DNA of 64,000 nt, from positions 405,525,969 to 405,589,968 of the forward strand of contig CM068371.1 of assembly GCA_034769895.1 (NCBI GenBank). Reading direction: 5' to 3'. This document shows, piece by piece, positions 1 to 9,386 of the stretch. The notes beneath the pieces are model-generated. The model was not told the origin of the DNA. It did no database searches and saw only the letters and a program-made list of their open reading frames with translations. Origin of the DNA: Magicicada septendecula. Its lineage: Eukaryota > Arthropoda > Insecta > Hemiptera > Cicadidae. Within the stretch, counting starts at the first letter, position 1. Every line of letters starts with the position of its first letter. The translations under genes were made by a program, and so were the position numbers.

Positions 1-500
1 CTTCTTATTCTTTATCGCCCGTTTTGCTGTCAGGTATCGGGGTCCTCCAATCACTTTCTACACTTTGTCTTATCTAATGGCGAGGCGTTTCTTAATATTA
101 TTATTATTATTATTTCTAATAATATCTTTCCATTTTCGGTAGCCACCTTGTCAGTATACTCCATATAATCCACCTATTTCAATCTTGTTCGTTTTCGCTC
201 TCTCTTCCCCCTTTCGGGCGATGCTCCGTTTTAGGTCCCTTAGTTCCACTGTGTACTCGTTTTCACTGTTTTCACGAAATGATATCTGCTAGTACGGTTT
301 CCTAATAAACGTATTTCTAATTCGGTCTCTCCTAGACCTTATTTCTGTTCGCCACAGGAGTCTCATCTCGCTTTCTATCTGCCTTTTATGTTTCTGAAGC
401 AAGTTTAGCTTTCTATACGTGTAGAGTAACATGATAGCAAAGCTGTTTTGTAAACCCGTATCTTGGGGTCGTCTGTGGATGTCTTTCTTACAGTAACATT
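1..500 (-). mobile_element. LINE 3' fragment, family A (copy 1)
   Basis: Decayed 3' part of a non-LTR retrotransposon read on the minus strand. Broken frames give pieces such as EMRLLWRTEIRSRRDRIRN and, near the 3' end, a proline- and basic-rich tail ending in a GGPRYL-like segment. This is the style of the C-terminal tail of the AP-endonuclease/reverse-transcriptase polyprotein in RTE-like insect LINEs. The plus-strand word 'atcggggtcct' near 38 is shared with the fragment at 2126-2690, so both copies belong to one family and share the same 3' end. The frame has several stops and shifts. The true 5' limit is unclear, and the element may run off the window start. Confidence 0.55.
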
Positions 501-871
501 GGGGACAATTTAGTTTACACTATATACGATGGTTTACTTCCTCATCAGTCTTTCGTCTGAGCTGATTACTAATATTACCATCTGTTCATTTATGTTTACT
601 TACGTACCGCTACGATGTTTAGAAAATTTAACTTTCGTGATTTCACCCCGATCGTTTGCGGAAACAAGAAGTACAATAAGAGTCGTATATCAAAAATAGT
701 GTTCCCCTGAGGATCCAGAGAACACGTGTGCTGCGTGACGTTTTGCACGCGCTGAGTGAGCGGCAGAATTACGCAGTGCTCTAGAACGTTACGAACGTGC
801 CTTCCAGACGTTGGTCGATCATTCTGCGGTATCCACGCCTTTTTTGTCACAATACTATGCCATAGCTAGGG
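501..871. other. unassigned stretch upstream of candidate promoter
   Basis: No recognisable gene or repeat. The part from about 700 to 840 is more GC-rich and has more CpG than its surroundings, which would fit promoter-proximal DNA for the TATA box at 872. The only open frame (minus strand, 596-850, 84 codons) resembles nothing I know. Confidence 0.4.
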
Positions 872-910
872 TATAAATACAAGTATTTAGAAGGAGACTT
901 TCGATCAGTT
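872..910 (+). promoter_or_regulatory. candidate core promoter (TATA box plus initiator)
   Basis: TATAAATA lies at 872-879, and a TCAGTTT initiator-like motif (arthropod consensus TCAGT) lies at 905-911. That puts the box about 35 bp upstream of the presumed start A at 907, slightly longer than the usual 30. About 270 bp downstream is an ATG, a donor-like site and later a terminal-exon-like frame (see 1177-1828). A TATA-initiator pair also occurs in LTRs, so a decayed solo LTR is an alternative. The spacing and context are suggestive only. Confidence 0.3.
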
Positions 911-1176
911 TAGATCTGCGATTTGGGGTGCGTCTGCGGAGTTTTTTTTATTCTGACTTGTAATTATTGTGTGCGACATCTGTAACTGGTAACTTCTATT
1001 ACTTAGTGCTACACTGTTCAATAAGTGCCTTTTATTGTACATTACATTACTGTGTGTTAGAAATAGTAAGATTGAAGAACTGTTCTATTCCAGTGTTTAT
1101 TGTTGTAAGTAAATTATAAACAACGATTTCAACTGGTGTCAATCATTATGTTTCTACTGTTCAAACACGACGATCC

Positions 1177-1828
1177 ATGTCCCGTCGTAACAATAATCAC
1201 GAAACCTTTACTGGGGTAACATTTACTGCAGGAGAAAACTGGAAATGATAATTTTTTAAAAAGTTACATACAGTATGATATTTAATTATATTTTTGTAAA
1301 CAGTATTTTATATTCATACTGTTATTTTATTACACATGTACAGAGTTGAGAACGGAATGTATAGAGTGCTCGTAAATCCAAACATGCAAAAATATTTGTT
1401 AAATGAATAGATTTTGCGTTAACTGAGAAAAGGTGAAAACTCAAGCTCTAACGATTTTGTTGTTGTTCGCAAATCCACAATGCATTCGGTATTACAAAAA
1501 CGCGGTTTAGTTAAACATGTTCCATTACTCAACATTTACAAGTGTGTAAGACATGAAATTCTCTTCAAAGTGACTGCATAATAAAATACCATATAACTGC
1601 ATAAGAAGGTACCCTATTTACTTACATTAATTATTAAAATTCGTACCGTTAGTTGTATCCAAATGTAATTTAATTTACAGTTAATATAACATTTTACAGA
1701 ATCAATTGTCATATCCCCAAGGATCAACTGTCAACGGCCTGACAGAAATTTTGTTAGGTCTACCTAACGATCCAGGCTTCGAAACTAATTTATTCAGTTA
1801 CCGTACCAGAAGCACCATAGCCATATAA
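1177..1828 (+). CDS. candidate small two-exon gene, unknown product
   Basis: Exon 1 would be 1177-1215: ATG then 12 codons (MSRRNNNHETFTG) ending at a GGG|GTAACA donor-like site, phase 0. Exon 2 would be 1700-1828. It is preceded by 'attttacag', starts in phase 0, reads NQLSYPQGSTVNGLTEILL onward for 42 codons with normal-looking composition, and stops with TAA at 1826-1828. An AATAAA follows 50 bp later. The intron would be 484 bp and the product 55 residues. The phases match, and promoter-like signals lie upstream. I recognise no family. Against it: the exons are short, and an open frame of 43 codons arises by chance fairly often. An upstream ATG at 1148 in another frame would also precede the start. 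Confidence 0.28.
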
Positions 1829-1878
1829 TTATAATATCGTCCTTAGACACGTTTAAAAGATTTATCTTGATATGTTTT

Positions 1879-1884
1879 AATAAA
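1879..1884 (+). other. candidate polyadenylation signal AATAAA
   Basis: The canonical hexamer lies 51 bp after the TAA that ends the exon-like frame at 1700-1828. It would place transcript cleavage near 1895-1915. In AT-rich DNA the hexamer is common by chance, so it supports the candidate gene only in combination with the other signals. Confidence 0.3.
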
Positions 1885-2125
1885 AGCTTACTTTACTTTT
1901 AAAGATTACAGAAACGTAGGCCTACGCTTCTGGCGAATTAGCAGAATTTTTGAAAACACTCGTTTTGTACGTTATCACGATACATAGCCTATGGCCTAAT
2001 AACAACATGTAAGAATAAATGGGTTTTATATAACACATTTCATCTATGACACTTTCTTCCTAACAAATTCCTCCAGTAACTATCGCGTATAAATCTTCTT
2101 CTTCTTTTCAATCCGTCAAACATTC

Positions 2126-2690
2126 TTCTTCTTTTTCTTTTTCCGTCAAGCATCGGGGTCCTTCAACCACTTTCGATACTCCCTTCTATCCTGGGCGAGG
2201 CGTTTGACATCTCAACCCCTTCTATTGCCCAACTTCTCAACACAGTCGATACATCCCAGTCTTGGTCTTCTTCTTCCTCTCCCTCCGCTTCCATGACGAG
2301 ATTCACTTTCCTTTCACCCATCCTCATTATGTGATAAAACTAATGCAGTGCTCTTCTCTATTATCTCAACAATTGATTTCTGTTGGAACAGATTTCTGAT
2401 AGACATATTTCTAATTCGTTCCCTCCTAGTATTCCCAGCTGCTTGCCTCAAAAACCTCATTTCACTGATTTGCAGTTCTCTAGCAGGATGGGGTTTTCTG
2501 TCCCATACAGTACTGTGGATAAAAAAAAACATCTATTGCTTGACTTCTTGCATGATTTCCTTCTTACCTACAAGAACATTAGAAAGCTGATGGTATGTTT
2601 GATTTGCTTTTCTGCACTCGATGGGTTATTTCCTCATCAACCTTCCCATCTGATGGGATTACTGTTCTCATGTACTATTCGCACATATAT
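2126..2690 (-). mobile_element. LINE 3' fragment, family A (copy 2)
   Basis: Minus-strand C-terminal region of the same LINE family as at the window start. One open stretch (2532 to 2314) contains LQISEMRFLRQAAGNTRR and then ERIRNMSIRN, the typical tail in which the reverse-transcriptase product is followed by 'R-x-E-I-R' repeats. Further downstream frames give a GGRGRRRPRLG-like and a DRREYRKWLKDPDA-like segment, the usual end of this polyprotein. The 3' end lies near 2126 at the shared 'catcggggtcct' word. The 5' end is cut exactly where the mariner at 2692 begins, so the mariner either inserted into it or abuts it. The frame is broken by stops. Confidence 0.65.
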
Positions 2691-2691
2691 A

Positions 2692-3975
2692 CGAGGGATG
2701 TCCACAAAGTAAGTTCCGTTTTTAAATACTGTCGTGGTATCGATGCTGTTGCGCATGCGCAGCGAGTTTGTTCATTCGTTGCCAAGACAACAACGCCATT
2801 TTTAAATAACTGTGCACTGAGTAAACTTCGTTGGACGTGTTTATAATGGCGAAGAAATTCCAGACGCCGCCGCGTGTGAAAGTAGGCGTGTGAATCGGTT
2901 CTTGAACGCGAAAGGCATTAAAACGATTGAAATTCGCGTTAAATTTTCGATGTTTATGGAGGAGAAGCGATGAGCAATTCGATGGTACGGAGAGGGGTAT
3001 ACGTTTTAATAAGGTACGTGAAAATGTTCACGACGATGAACGGAGCGTCGACCGTCTTTAGTGAATGACATGATGCGGGCCACCGAGGTCATTGATGACC
3101 TCGCTCTCCCTGTAGTTTCCAGAATTTCTTGTTCACTTCTTCTTGAAATTGTCTCAAAAACTAAACTACTAAAAATTCTGTGCACGCTGGGTTCCAAAAA
3201 TGCTTAAGAAACAACATAAAATGAAAGGGTGGGAATGTCCATTGACTTTTTTGACACGATTCAGACAGTCAGGGGATGACTACTGAGCTGTATAGTCACC
3301 GGGAAAGAGACACGGGTATCACACCCAACTTCTGAATCAAAACAATAATTCACGGAATGGAGGCACATTTCATCGCCCGCAAAGAAAAAACTCAAGTCAA
3401 CGTTTTCCTCTCGCAAAATCATGTGCACGATCTTTTGGGACAAATAGGGGGTTTGCTTATGCATTTCTTCCCCCAAAATCAACTCGGATATCTATTGCAA
3501 AATGCTTACGAAATTGCATCGTGTAATCCAGAATAAGCGACATGGGGTACTTCCGAGACACTGCGATTATTCACGACAATACCCGCCCACACATGCTACT
3601 GCAACGCAACACCACCTCACGACTTTCGACTCGGAACAGTTTGTTCATCCGCCGTACAACCCAGATCTCGCACCAAGCAAATTTTTCAGTGTTATAAACG
3701 AATAATTTTTTGAAGTCAGTTTGGATTTTAATCTGACTGGCTGATTCAATAGCTGCATACGGAGCCCCACATGGCGTCAAATAAGTGAGAAAGAAGAGGA
3801 ATTTCTAGTCGTGAGAGACAAAATACAGTCTCAATTAATGAACCATCTAAGTGGTAGGAAAAACTCACGTGGCACGATTAAGTACATTTAAATTAGACAA
3901 AAATGTTTTCTTGGTACCTGAAAGTGGAACATTTTGTGATCATAATTCAAATAAAACTCGGAACACTTCACATAG
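2692..3975 (+). mobile_element. mariner transposon, dead full-length copy
   Basis: The 5' end reads CGAGGGATGTCCACAAAGT after a TA, a mariner-type inverted terminus. A degenerate partner, 'aaactcggaacacttcacat', lies near 3952-3972. The implied length of about 1.28 kb is what full mariners measure. Between the ends is a decayed transposase (see 2846-3860). The right terminus is too diverged to fix to the base. The copy is old and immobile. Confidence 0.75.
2846..3860 (+). pseudogene. mariner transposase pseudogene (DD34D)
   Basis: Begins ATGGCGAAGAAATTCCAG (MAKKFQTPPRV). Later pieces in shifting frames match mariner transposase landmarks: VTGKETRVSHP near 3297 (normally VTGDE, so the first catalytic Asp is Lys here), IHDNTRPHM near 3570 (second catalytic Asp), LTTFDSEQFVHPPYNPDLAPS at about 3620-3680 in an open stretch 3502-3705 (third Asp region). 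Mariner transposases are about 345 residues and cut and paste DNA at TA sites in the nucleus. Numerous stops and shifts interrupt the frame, and one catalytic residue is lost, so it makes no active enzyme. Confidence 0.8.
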
Positions 3976-4884
3976 GCCTACTTCATGGATAGGTTTATTT
4001 ACACATTCCTACTAATTTCAGTTGAGAGACATAAACAGCCTGATACACCCTGTACACTTTCTCTACGAAAAAGTTCTAAGGCATAAGCAATATTTTTAAA
4101 ATCCTGACAGAACACTCTAAACAAAACTACTCAAATGAAAGAGGCATTAAAAATGCAAAGGAAGAAGGTAGAGAAGAACACACACTGAACAGAAGAGCGA
4201 GCCGTATCTAAACACTCGCCTACGAGGTGTAAAATTCCATTCGTGCATTCGTGAGACGTTCGTCGTTATGGTCCCTCCCCCTCTCCCACCTTCTACTACT
4301 CTATCTTCATCTATCTACCTTACTTCTACTCTCCTTAAACACTCAGGCATAATGTCACAGTAACAGGGTGAGGAATAGCAGAACGGTATAGAAAGAAAAG
4401 ACATTTCTGGAACCGACTAGAGCATCTTTTCCCGCCTTCCTTTTATGTAGCTACGCCAGTTGTTGCTAAACACAAGCTGGGCATACCTAATCAGAAATAC
4501 CAAATCGTATGCGGATTGTCAACCAGCTAACACTGTAAATCGCAAAATAAACAAGGCGCCTTATAAGGTCTTTAGGATATCCCAAGGTGTAGGCTATATT
4601 ATGCATCTGAATTTTCAGCTGGCGACCATAAAAAATTTCTAAGGGAGTACAAGCTGACATCCGCCAATTCTTAGATTTGATAGCGCATGCGAACACTGAC
4701 ATTGATGCTGATACCATAGTTCACGGCGTACGGAGAGAGGGGATTTTCCCGGGTTTCATTCCCCGGCTGTGGGGAGCTGTTAAGTAGATAATAACATGGG
4801 ATCTGGTATAGGGGAAACCCTGGAGAACGACTGGGTGGAAACCCTCCCGACACTGCATGATACCGTAGTTCACGTTATAGCCTA
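3976..4884. other. unassigned stretch with a 16-bp direct repeat
   Basis: No gene recognised. 'gataccatagttcacg' near 4711 recurs as 'gataccgtagttcacg' near 4860 with one mismatch, about 150 bp apart. The pair could be target duplications around a short insertion or a chance repeat. A TAGGCCTA palindrome lies at 3973. Open frames of 60-76 codons here look random. Confidence 0.35.
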
Positions 4885-5950
4885 AGGGGCATATTTACAG
4901 GGGAAATAAATCCCCCAGAGGATCAAAAAAGTTGACAATTTCGTTAATCCCTTAATTTTGTTTTTACTTCCATGTTCCGTAAGGAAATGGAAGTATGGTG
5001 ATCGCGGAAACAATCGTGTTCCAGATAAGGGCTGATTCTGATTGTACTACCTTCAAAACATGAAGAAAATTCGTTTTTCGAAATGTGTCTGTGTCTATCT
5101 GTGTGTAGAATTTTTTCTATAGCGAACGATAACTGCCGCAAATTCGAACAGAATCAAATAATTTTTTGCATATGTGCCCGAGTGTAGAGGACTCGAGGCC
5201 TATTGATTTTGGTGAAGATCGGTTAAGAGGAAGGGATAGTTTACCTGCAACGTTTTACGTTTTAACAAGAGTAAAGTACTTAATTTTGATAAATAAAGTA
5301 TCCTGAAAAGAAGGTCATAATAATCCACTGTAAAAAGGTAGACGAAATATCTATAAATGAAAAGCGTAGTTGAAGGGTGAGGGGGTAATTTTCTATAAAT
5401 GAAATGATAGTTGAAAAGGGAGGAGATAATTTTTTTATTTATAGGCCTACGTATACTACATTATAGGCAACAAAAAAGTAGTTTCTATGGAAATATTTAA
5501 TTCAATTTGTCAAACAAAACTCGATTTACAAGGTGGGGATATTTTTTTAGAAATTATCGAACCGAATTCAAGTAAACGATTTTAAATATAAATCTTACAA
5601 CATGGAAGTCATGTATGGTTCTCCATACCGATAATGTTTCATTAATTTTTCAACTGTGTTAGCTAATACAGAAGTAACTTTTTTTTTAAATATACAAACA
5701 GGTTTATTACACAGCATTAACGTATACGTTTGAAATACAAAATACATATAGGAAAATCAATTCAGTCAATAAGTATCTTGTAAACACTGTTTCAATATCG
5801 CGTCTTTTTTATTGTCATTCCCGTTTACATTAATAGGACTGACTTCAGCCACTTTAAAGACAGTAATGTTGATTATTCTTAACTAGTTTTTCTTTTGCAT
5901 GAAGCCGGCCCAACCCCGGAACCCCCTCCCCCCAGGCAAATTCTACATAG
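4885..5950 (+). repeat. repeat Y (hAT-like MITE), copy 1, split by repeat X
   Basis: The first part (4885-4965, beginning AGGGGCATATTTACAGGGG) and the second part (about 5631-5950, ending in a C-rich run and 'ggcaaattctacatag') align in order with the uninterrupted copy at 28951-29290. The material between them, 4966-5630, is absent from that copy and is repeat X. The start resembles the CAGGGGCGGATTTACG terminus of the hAT element at 51025, so Y is probably a non-autonomous hAT derivative. No target duplication could be confirmed. Confidence 0.55.
4966..5630 (+). repeat. repeat X, left copy
   Basis: Starts near ACTTCCATGTTCCGTAAG and ends near 'aacatggaagtcatg' followed by 'tggttctccataccgat', so the ends show an imperfect ACTTCCATGTT / AACATGGAAGT inversion. 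Roughly 4970-5360 matches, at perhaps 80-85% by eye, the reverse complement of 13600-13968. It sits inside repeat Y. No protein-coding frame is evident. This is a short non-autonomous repeat of unknown class. TIR-like ends favour a DNA transposon. Confidence 0.55.
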
Positions 5951-6435
5951 TATTGCATAATACAAATTCTACATACATACTATTGCAGTTCAGCATGCTT
6001 CACACATCTCTACTCCTAGCGAGCATACTACATGACTAAAAGGATGCTAAGCATAAATACAATACACATCACGTGTGTTGCGGGACAGGAGTAATCCTGT
6101 TGAACGAAATTCTGACCACGGTTACGTGTACATTTACGATTCGCTGCACGTAGAACCACTCTGGCTTCCCAGGACACGTAATAATGCATATCTACTGCCA
6201 ACTTTAAAACGTATTAAACACAAATATTTCCAATCCGTTCACGTAAATACTCATATTATAATACACGTTCATGCCTTGCCTCAACGTCACGCGCTAAAAC
6301 AGTTTCTGAATACAGTAAAAACAGTTCTGTCACAATAATTTCAAATATCTTTGTTTTAAACAGTTTGTTACAATGGATGAGTATAAAAAAATATTTTACA
6401 TAACACATAAAATCATGCGCGCCGACAGTTTTGTA
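5951..6435. other. unassigned stretch
   Basis: No gene or repeat family recognised. One plus-strand frame at 6075-6338 (87 codons) looks random in composition. Confidence 0.35.
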
Positions 6436-6439
6436 ACTA

Positions 6440-6610
6440 AGAATTAGTACTCATTTACTAATTCACGGCCGGAGTCAACTCTGTTAATATTATTTTGACT
6501 ATTCACCGGGCTGTTAGGTCCCGCATAAAACAGACGTTTCGGCCCCACAGTTGGAGGCCATCTTCAGTGTTACCACTTGAGAAAATCACCAGTACGCTCT
6601 TAACCAGTTT
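6440..6610 (-). mobile_element. possible retroelement 3' tail (Penelope-like or LINE)
   Basis: On the minus strand the text 'gaagatggcctccaactg' then 'gggccgaaacgtc' resembles the short region after the stop codon of Penelope-like elements, where a 'GATGA..GGC...GAAACGT' theme is common. The Penelope-like end at 18835-18870 shows the related 'gatgatgaggcaagtgcctc' and 'gaaacatgt'. No endonuclease domain is visible next to it. The call rests on this theme alone. Confidence 0.3.
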
Positions 6611-7155
6611 ACACTGTACTGTGGCTGTTTTAACTCTAGTTCTGAAAAAATGATTTCCTCATTACATTTCAATTGAATAGGATACATATTAATTAATGCC
6701 CTGCAAAAAGAACCATTAGTGTTTTCTCAGACTACCATTTTACAGAGACAACAACCGGCTTCCATCTTATACAACCTTTTATGACACAAGTAGTCATTTT
6801 TTTTTTATTTCAGTAATAGAAGCTCTTCAGTTTTGGCACTTCACACACCTAGATTTCTGGTTTCCTATTCCTGTAACAAGTTAATTACGAAAGAAATATC
6901 TAATACAGCATTTTGAGAATGCTAAAGTCACAGTTAAAAAATAAAGTATTCTTTGGAACACCTTTACCGATCAAATAACACTACAGCTATATGTAGCTGC
7001 AAAATGCAACTAAATCTAGGTATGAAACAAAGAAAATACGAAAATAAATTACACCAAACTACATGGACCGTAACCTTTCTTCGGATCTGTGTCTTTATTA
7101 CACTAAACCTAGTCTCTTTCCGAATATGAAATACGTTAATTGAAAAAAAAAAAAT
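6611..7155. other. unassigned AT-rich stretch
   Basis: No gene, repeat or regulatory pattern recognised between the retroelement-like tail and the inner end of repeat X. Confidence 0.35.
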
Positions 7156-7308
7156 CGGTATGGAGAACCATCCATGTTCTAATTAATTATAAAATTAATT
7201 TTAATATGTACAATCCGAACGAAATCAAATATATCAACATGCTTTTGGTAAAAACGCTGAGAAAGATAATCAATTATCTTTTATTTAAACATCGCGAAAT
7301 AAATCGAA
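7156..7308 (-). repeat. repeat X, right copy, inner part beyond the Helitron
   Basis: On the minus strand this ends 'aacatggatggttctccataccgat', matching the end of the left X copy ('tggttctccataccgat' is identical over 17 bp). The remainder between here and the Helitron is only weakly alike. I read it as the distal part of the X copy whose other part is 13231-13968, separated by Helitron insertion at 7309-13230. Confidence 0.45.
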
Positions 7309-7340
7309 CTAGTGTTCGCCCAGTGGTCGAAATTCGACCG
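7309..7340 (-). terminator. Helitron 1 3' terminus: hairpin plus CTAG
   Basis: Plus-strand GGTCGAA A TTCGACC (7325-7339) is a 7-bp inverted repeat. On the element strand it is followed after 12 bases by CTAG and the host T. Helitrons use such a hairpin as the replication/transfer stop signal. No second copy of this terminus is in the window, because Helitron 2 runs off the end. Confidence 0.9.
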
Positions 7341-8129
7341 TAATTCATTAAATTTTTAAGCTTGAACGTTATTGAGGTTCTTTTGTCAAAGGGTATACCT
7401 CTATAATCATTGCATATAATTTTTTTGAATTTTGTTCTATTACGTCAGCTGCGAGCGTGTACAAATACGTCACTAGCGTGTGTTGTTTGCCTTAATTCCC
7501 TGCAATACCTATGAAATTTAAAATTTAATGTTAGTAACAGTTGAAAAAAACACAATTACAGCTTGTATTCGTATTTATTTTTTCATATAATTCATTGTCA
7601 GTTTTAATTTTTTCATGTTATTATTGAATCAAATAAACGCTAATAAAAATGAGACTTGACATTCATAGAAGTATAAGATACATTGTTTTCAATTCCAGTG
7701 GATTACATTTCATTTTTCGTAAGGTACAAAATTCGAAAACAGTTTGAAGATTATCTGCTACAAAGCTTATATAATTTTTTAATTTTTTTTTCTATGCATT
7801 AATTTTCGAGTTATTTGAAAAATATGAAAGATAGGAAAAATGAGGTTTAGCTTGGCTAAGCCATATTTAAAAAGCAATAACGCGTTTTTTGACATTTCCT
7901 TGGGTTTTTTTTATTGCCATACTGACCAGGTTTCGCCAAGGCAACACAGTTATTTTGCCTATCTTTTTCGAATTATATAAAATTTAAATAAAAAATTAAT
8001 ACAAATTAAAAAATGAAATAAAAAATACGTGCCTCGTATTTTTTCATATATTTTTCATTAAATCAAAAAAACCGGGCGGTTAAAAAAATAAATGTTGTCC
8101 ATTGAACTTAAAATAGTTTGAAAGTGAAT
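7341..8129 (-). other. Helitron 1 3' non-coding region
   Basis: About 790 bp between the helicase stop codon and the terminal hairpin. Very AT-rich with several homopolymer runs. No open frame of note. Nothing in it suggests a captured host gene. Confidence 0.6.
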
Positions 8130-9386
8130 TTAATGATTCAGAACTTCTGTGTAAACGATGTTTTTTGTAAAAACTCTTTCATCATTTGCTAAATGCCAGT
8201 GGCCATTATATTCGGAAATATAAAATCTCAAACCATCGAATGATCGAACCCTACTTGCTGCGACGTACAATTTACCATGTGTAAAAACTGGCTGCCTCAA
8301 TAAAATTCCAATTTTTTCGAATGTTTGTCCTTGAGACTTATTTATTGTCATCGCAAATGCAGGTATAATTGGAAATTGAGTTCTTTGAAAGTTAAATGGT
8401 AAAACAGTACCAGAATATGTTAAATTTATACGTGGAATCAAAATTCTCTTACTGCGTGCGGTTCCAGTTAAAACTTCGCAATCAATAGCATTACGATGCA
8501 TACACTTGATGCGCATTCTTGTTCCATTGACTAATGCTTCCTTTGTATTTAAGTTTCTGATCAGTAAAACGATGCAATTAACTTTCAATACTAACTTATG
8601 TGGTGGCAAACCACTAATAGTCAAAGAATTCAAAAACTCTACTGGATAGTTATTGATTTCATTGTCATCATCACAAATTATTTTATCGTAGCTATATGTT
8701 TTCTGTTCACCTGGTATTCGATTAAGTATATCAGTATTAATAAAAGTACAATCATCATTTTTAGGTGCTAAAATAACTGACTTCAATATGTTATCTGAGA
8801 GTATGTTTTCGGAAATATTTCCATACACCTCATTAATAATATTATTTTCACCTCCTATTAATTGCTGAGGTATTTAAATAATATTTTCACCAAACTGAGG
8901 GAATTGTGGGGCTTCATCATTACCAATTTTTTTCAAGAATTCGACAAATTCTGTTTCACTTGGTAAGGCTCTCATATTTTGAGTAAACGTTACTTTATGA
9001 AAATAAACAAATTTATGCCAACTCGTGACACAATTTTCAATTAAAGTTGCACGTGATCCATGTGGGACAACTGGTAAGATTTGCCGAAAATCACCGCACA
9101 GAAGTATCGTTTTCACTCCAAATGGTTTATGTTTATCATTTTCATCGCATAGATCCTGCAATAATCTATCTATGATTTTCAACACTTGCAGTGGGCACAT
9201 AGAAATTTCATCAATAATTATCAATGATGATGAATTTATGTAACGTCCATAGCTACTATTTGCGGTAATATTCGCTACAGAATTTTCCAAAATGGGTATA
9301 GGCAATTTAAACACATTGTGTAAAGTTCTACCTCCAAGTAATACTGTAGAGTTGAAGCTATGCCACTGAACGCTGTTGCAATGCAA
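8130..9386 (-). pseudogene. Helitron 1 helicase C-terminal part (Pif1-like)
   Basis: Continues the helicase after a frame change near 9345. Visible motifs in order: IIIDEISMCP (Walker B, about 9205-9175), LLCGDFRQILPVV (motif III), TFTQNMRAL (motif IV), FAMTINKSQGQTF (motif V, about 8350), LYVAASRVRS (motif VI, about 8270-8240). This Pif1-family domain unwinds DNA during rolling-circle transposition. Two defects are clear. A 5-base insertion relative to copy 2 near 9343-9349 shifts the frame. An in-frame TAA at 8874-8876 probably derives from CAA, since the same frame resumes with IPQQLIGG and runs open to 8130. Confidence 0.88.
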
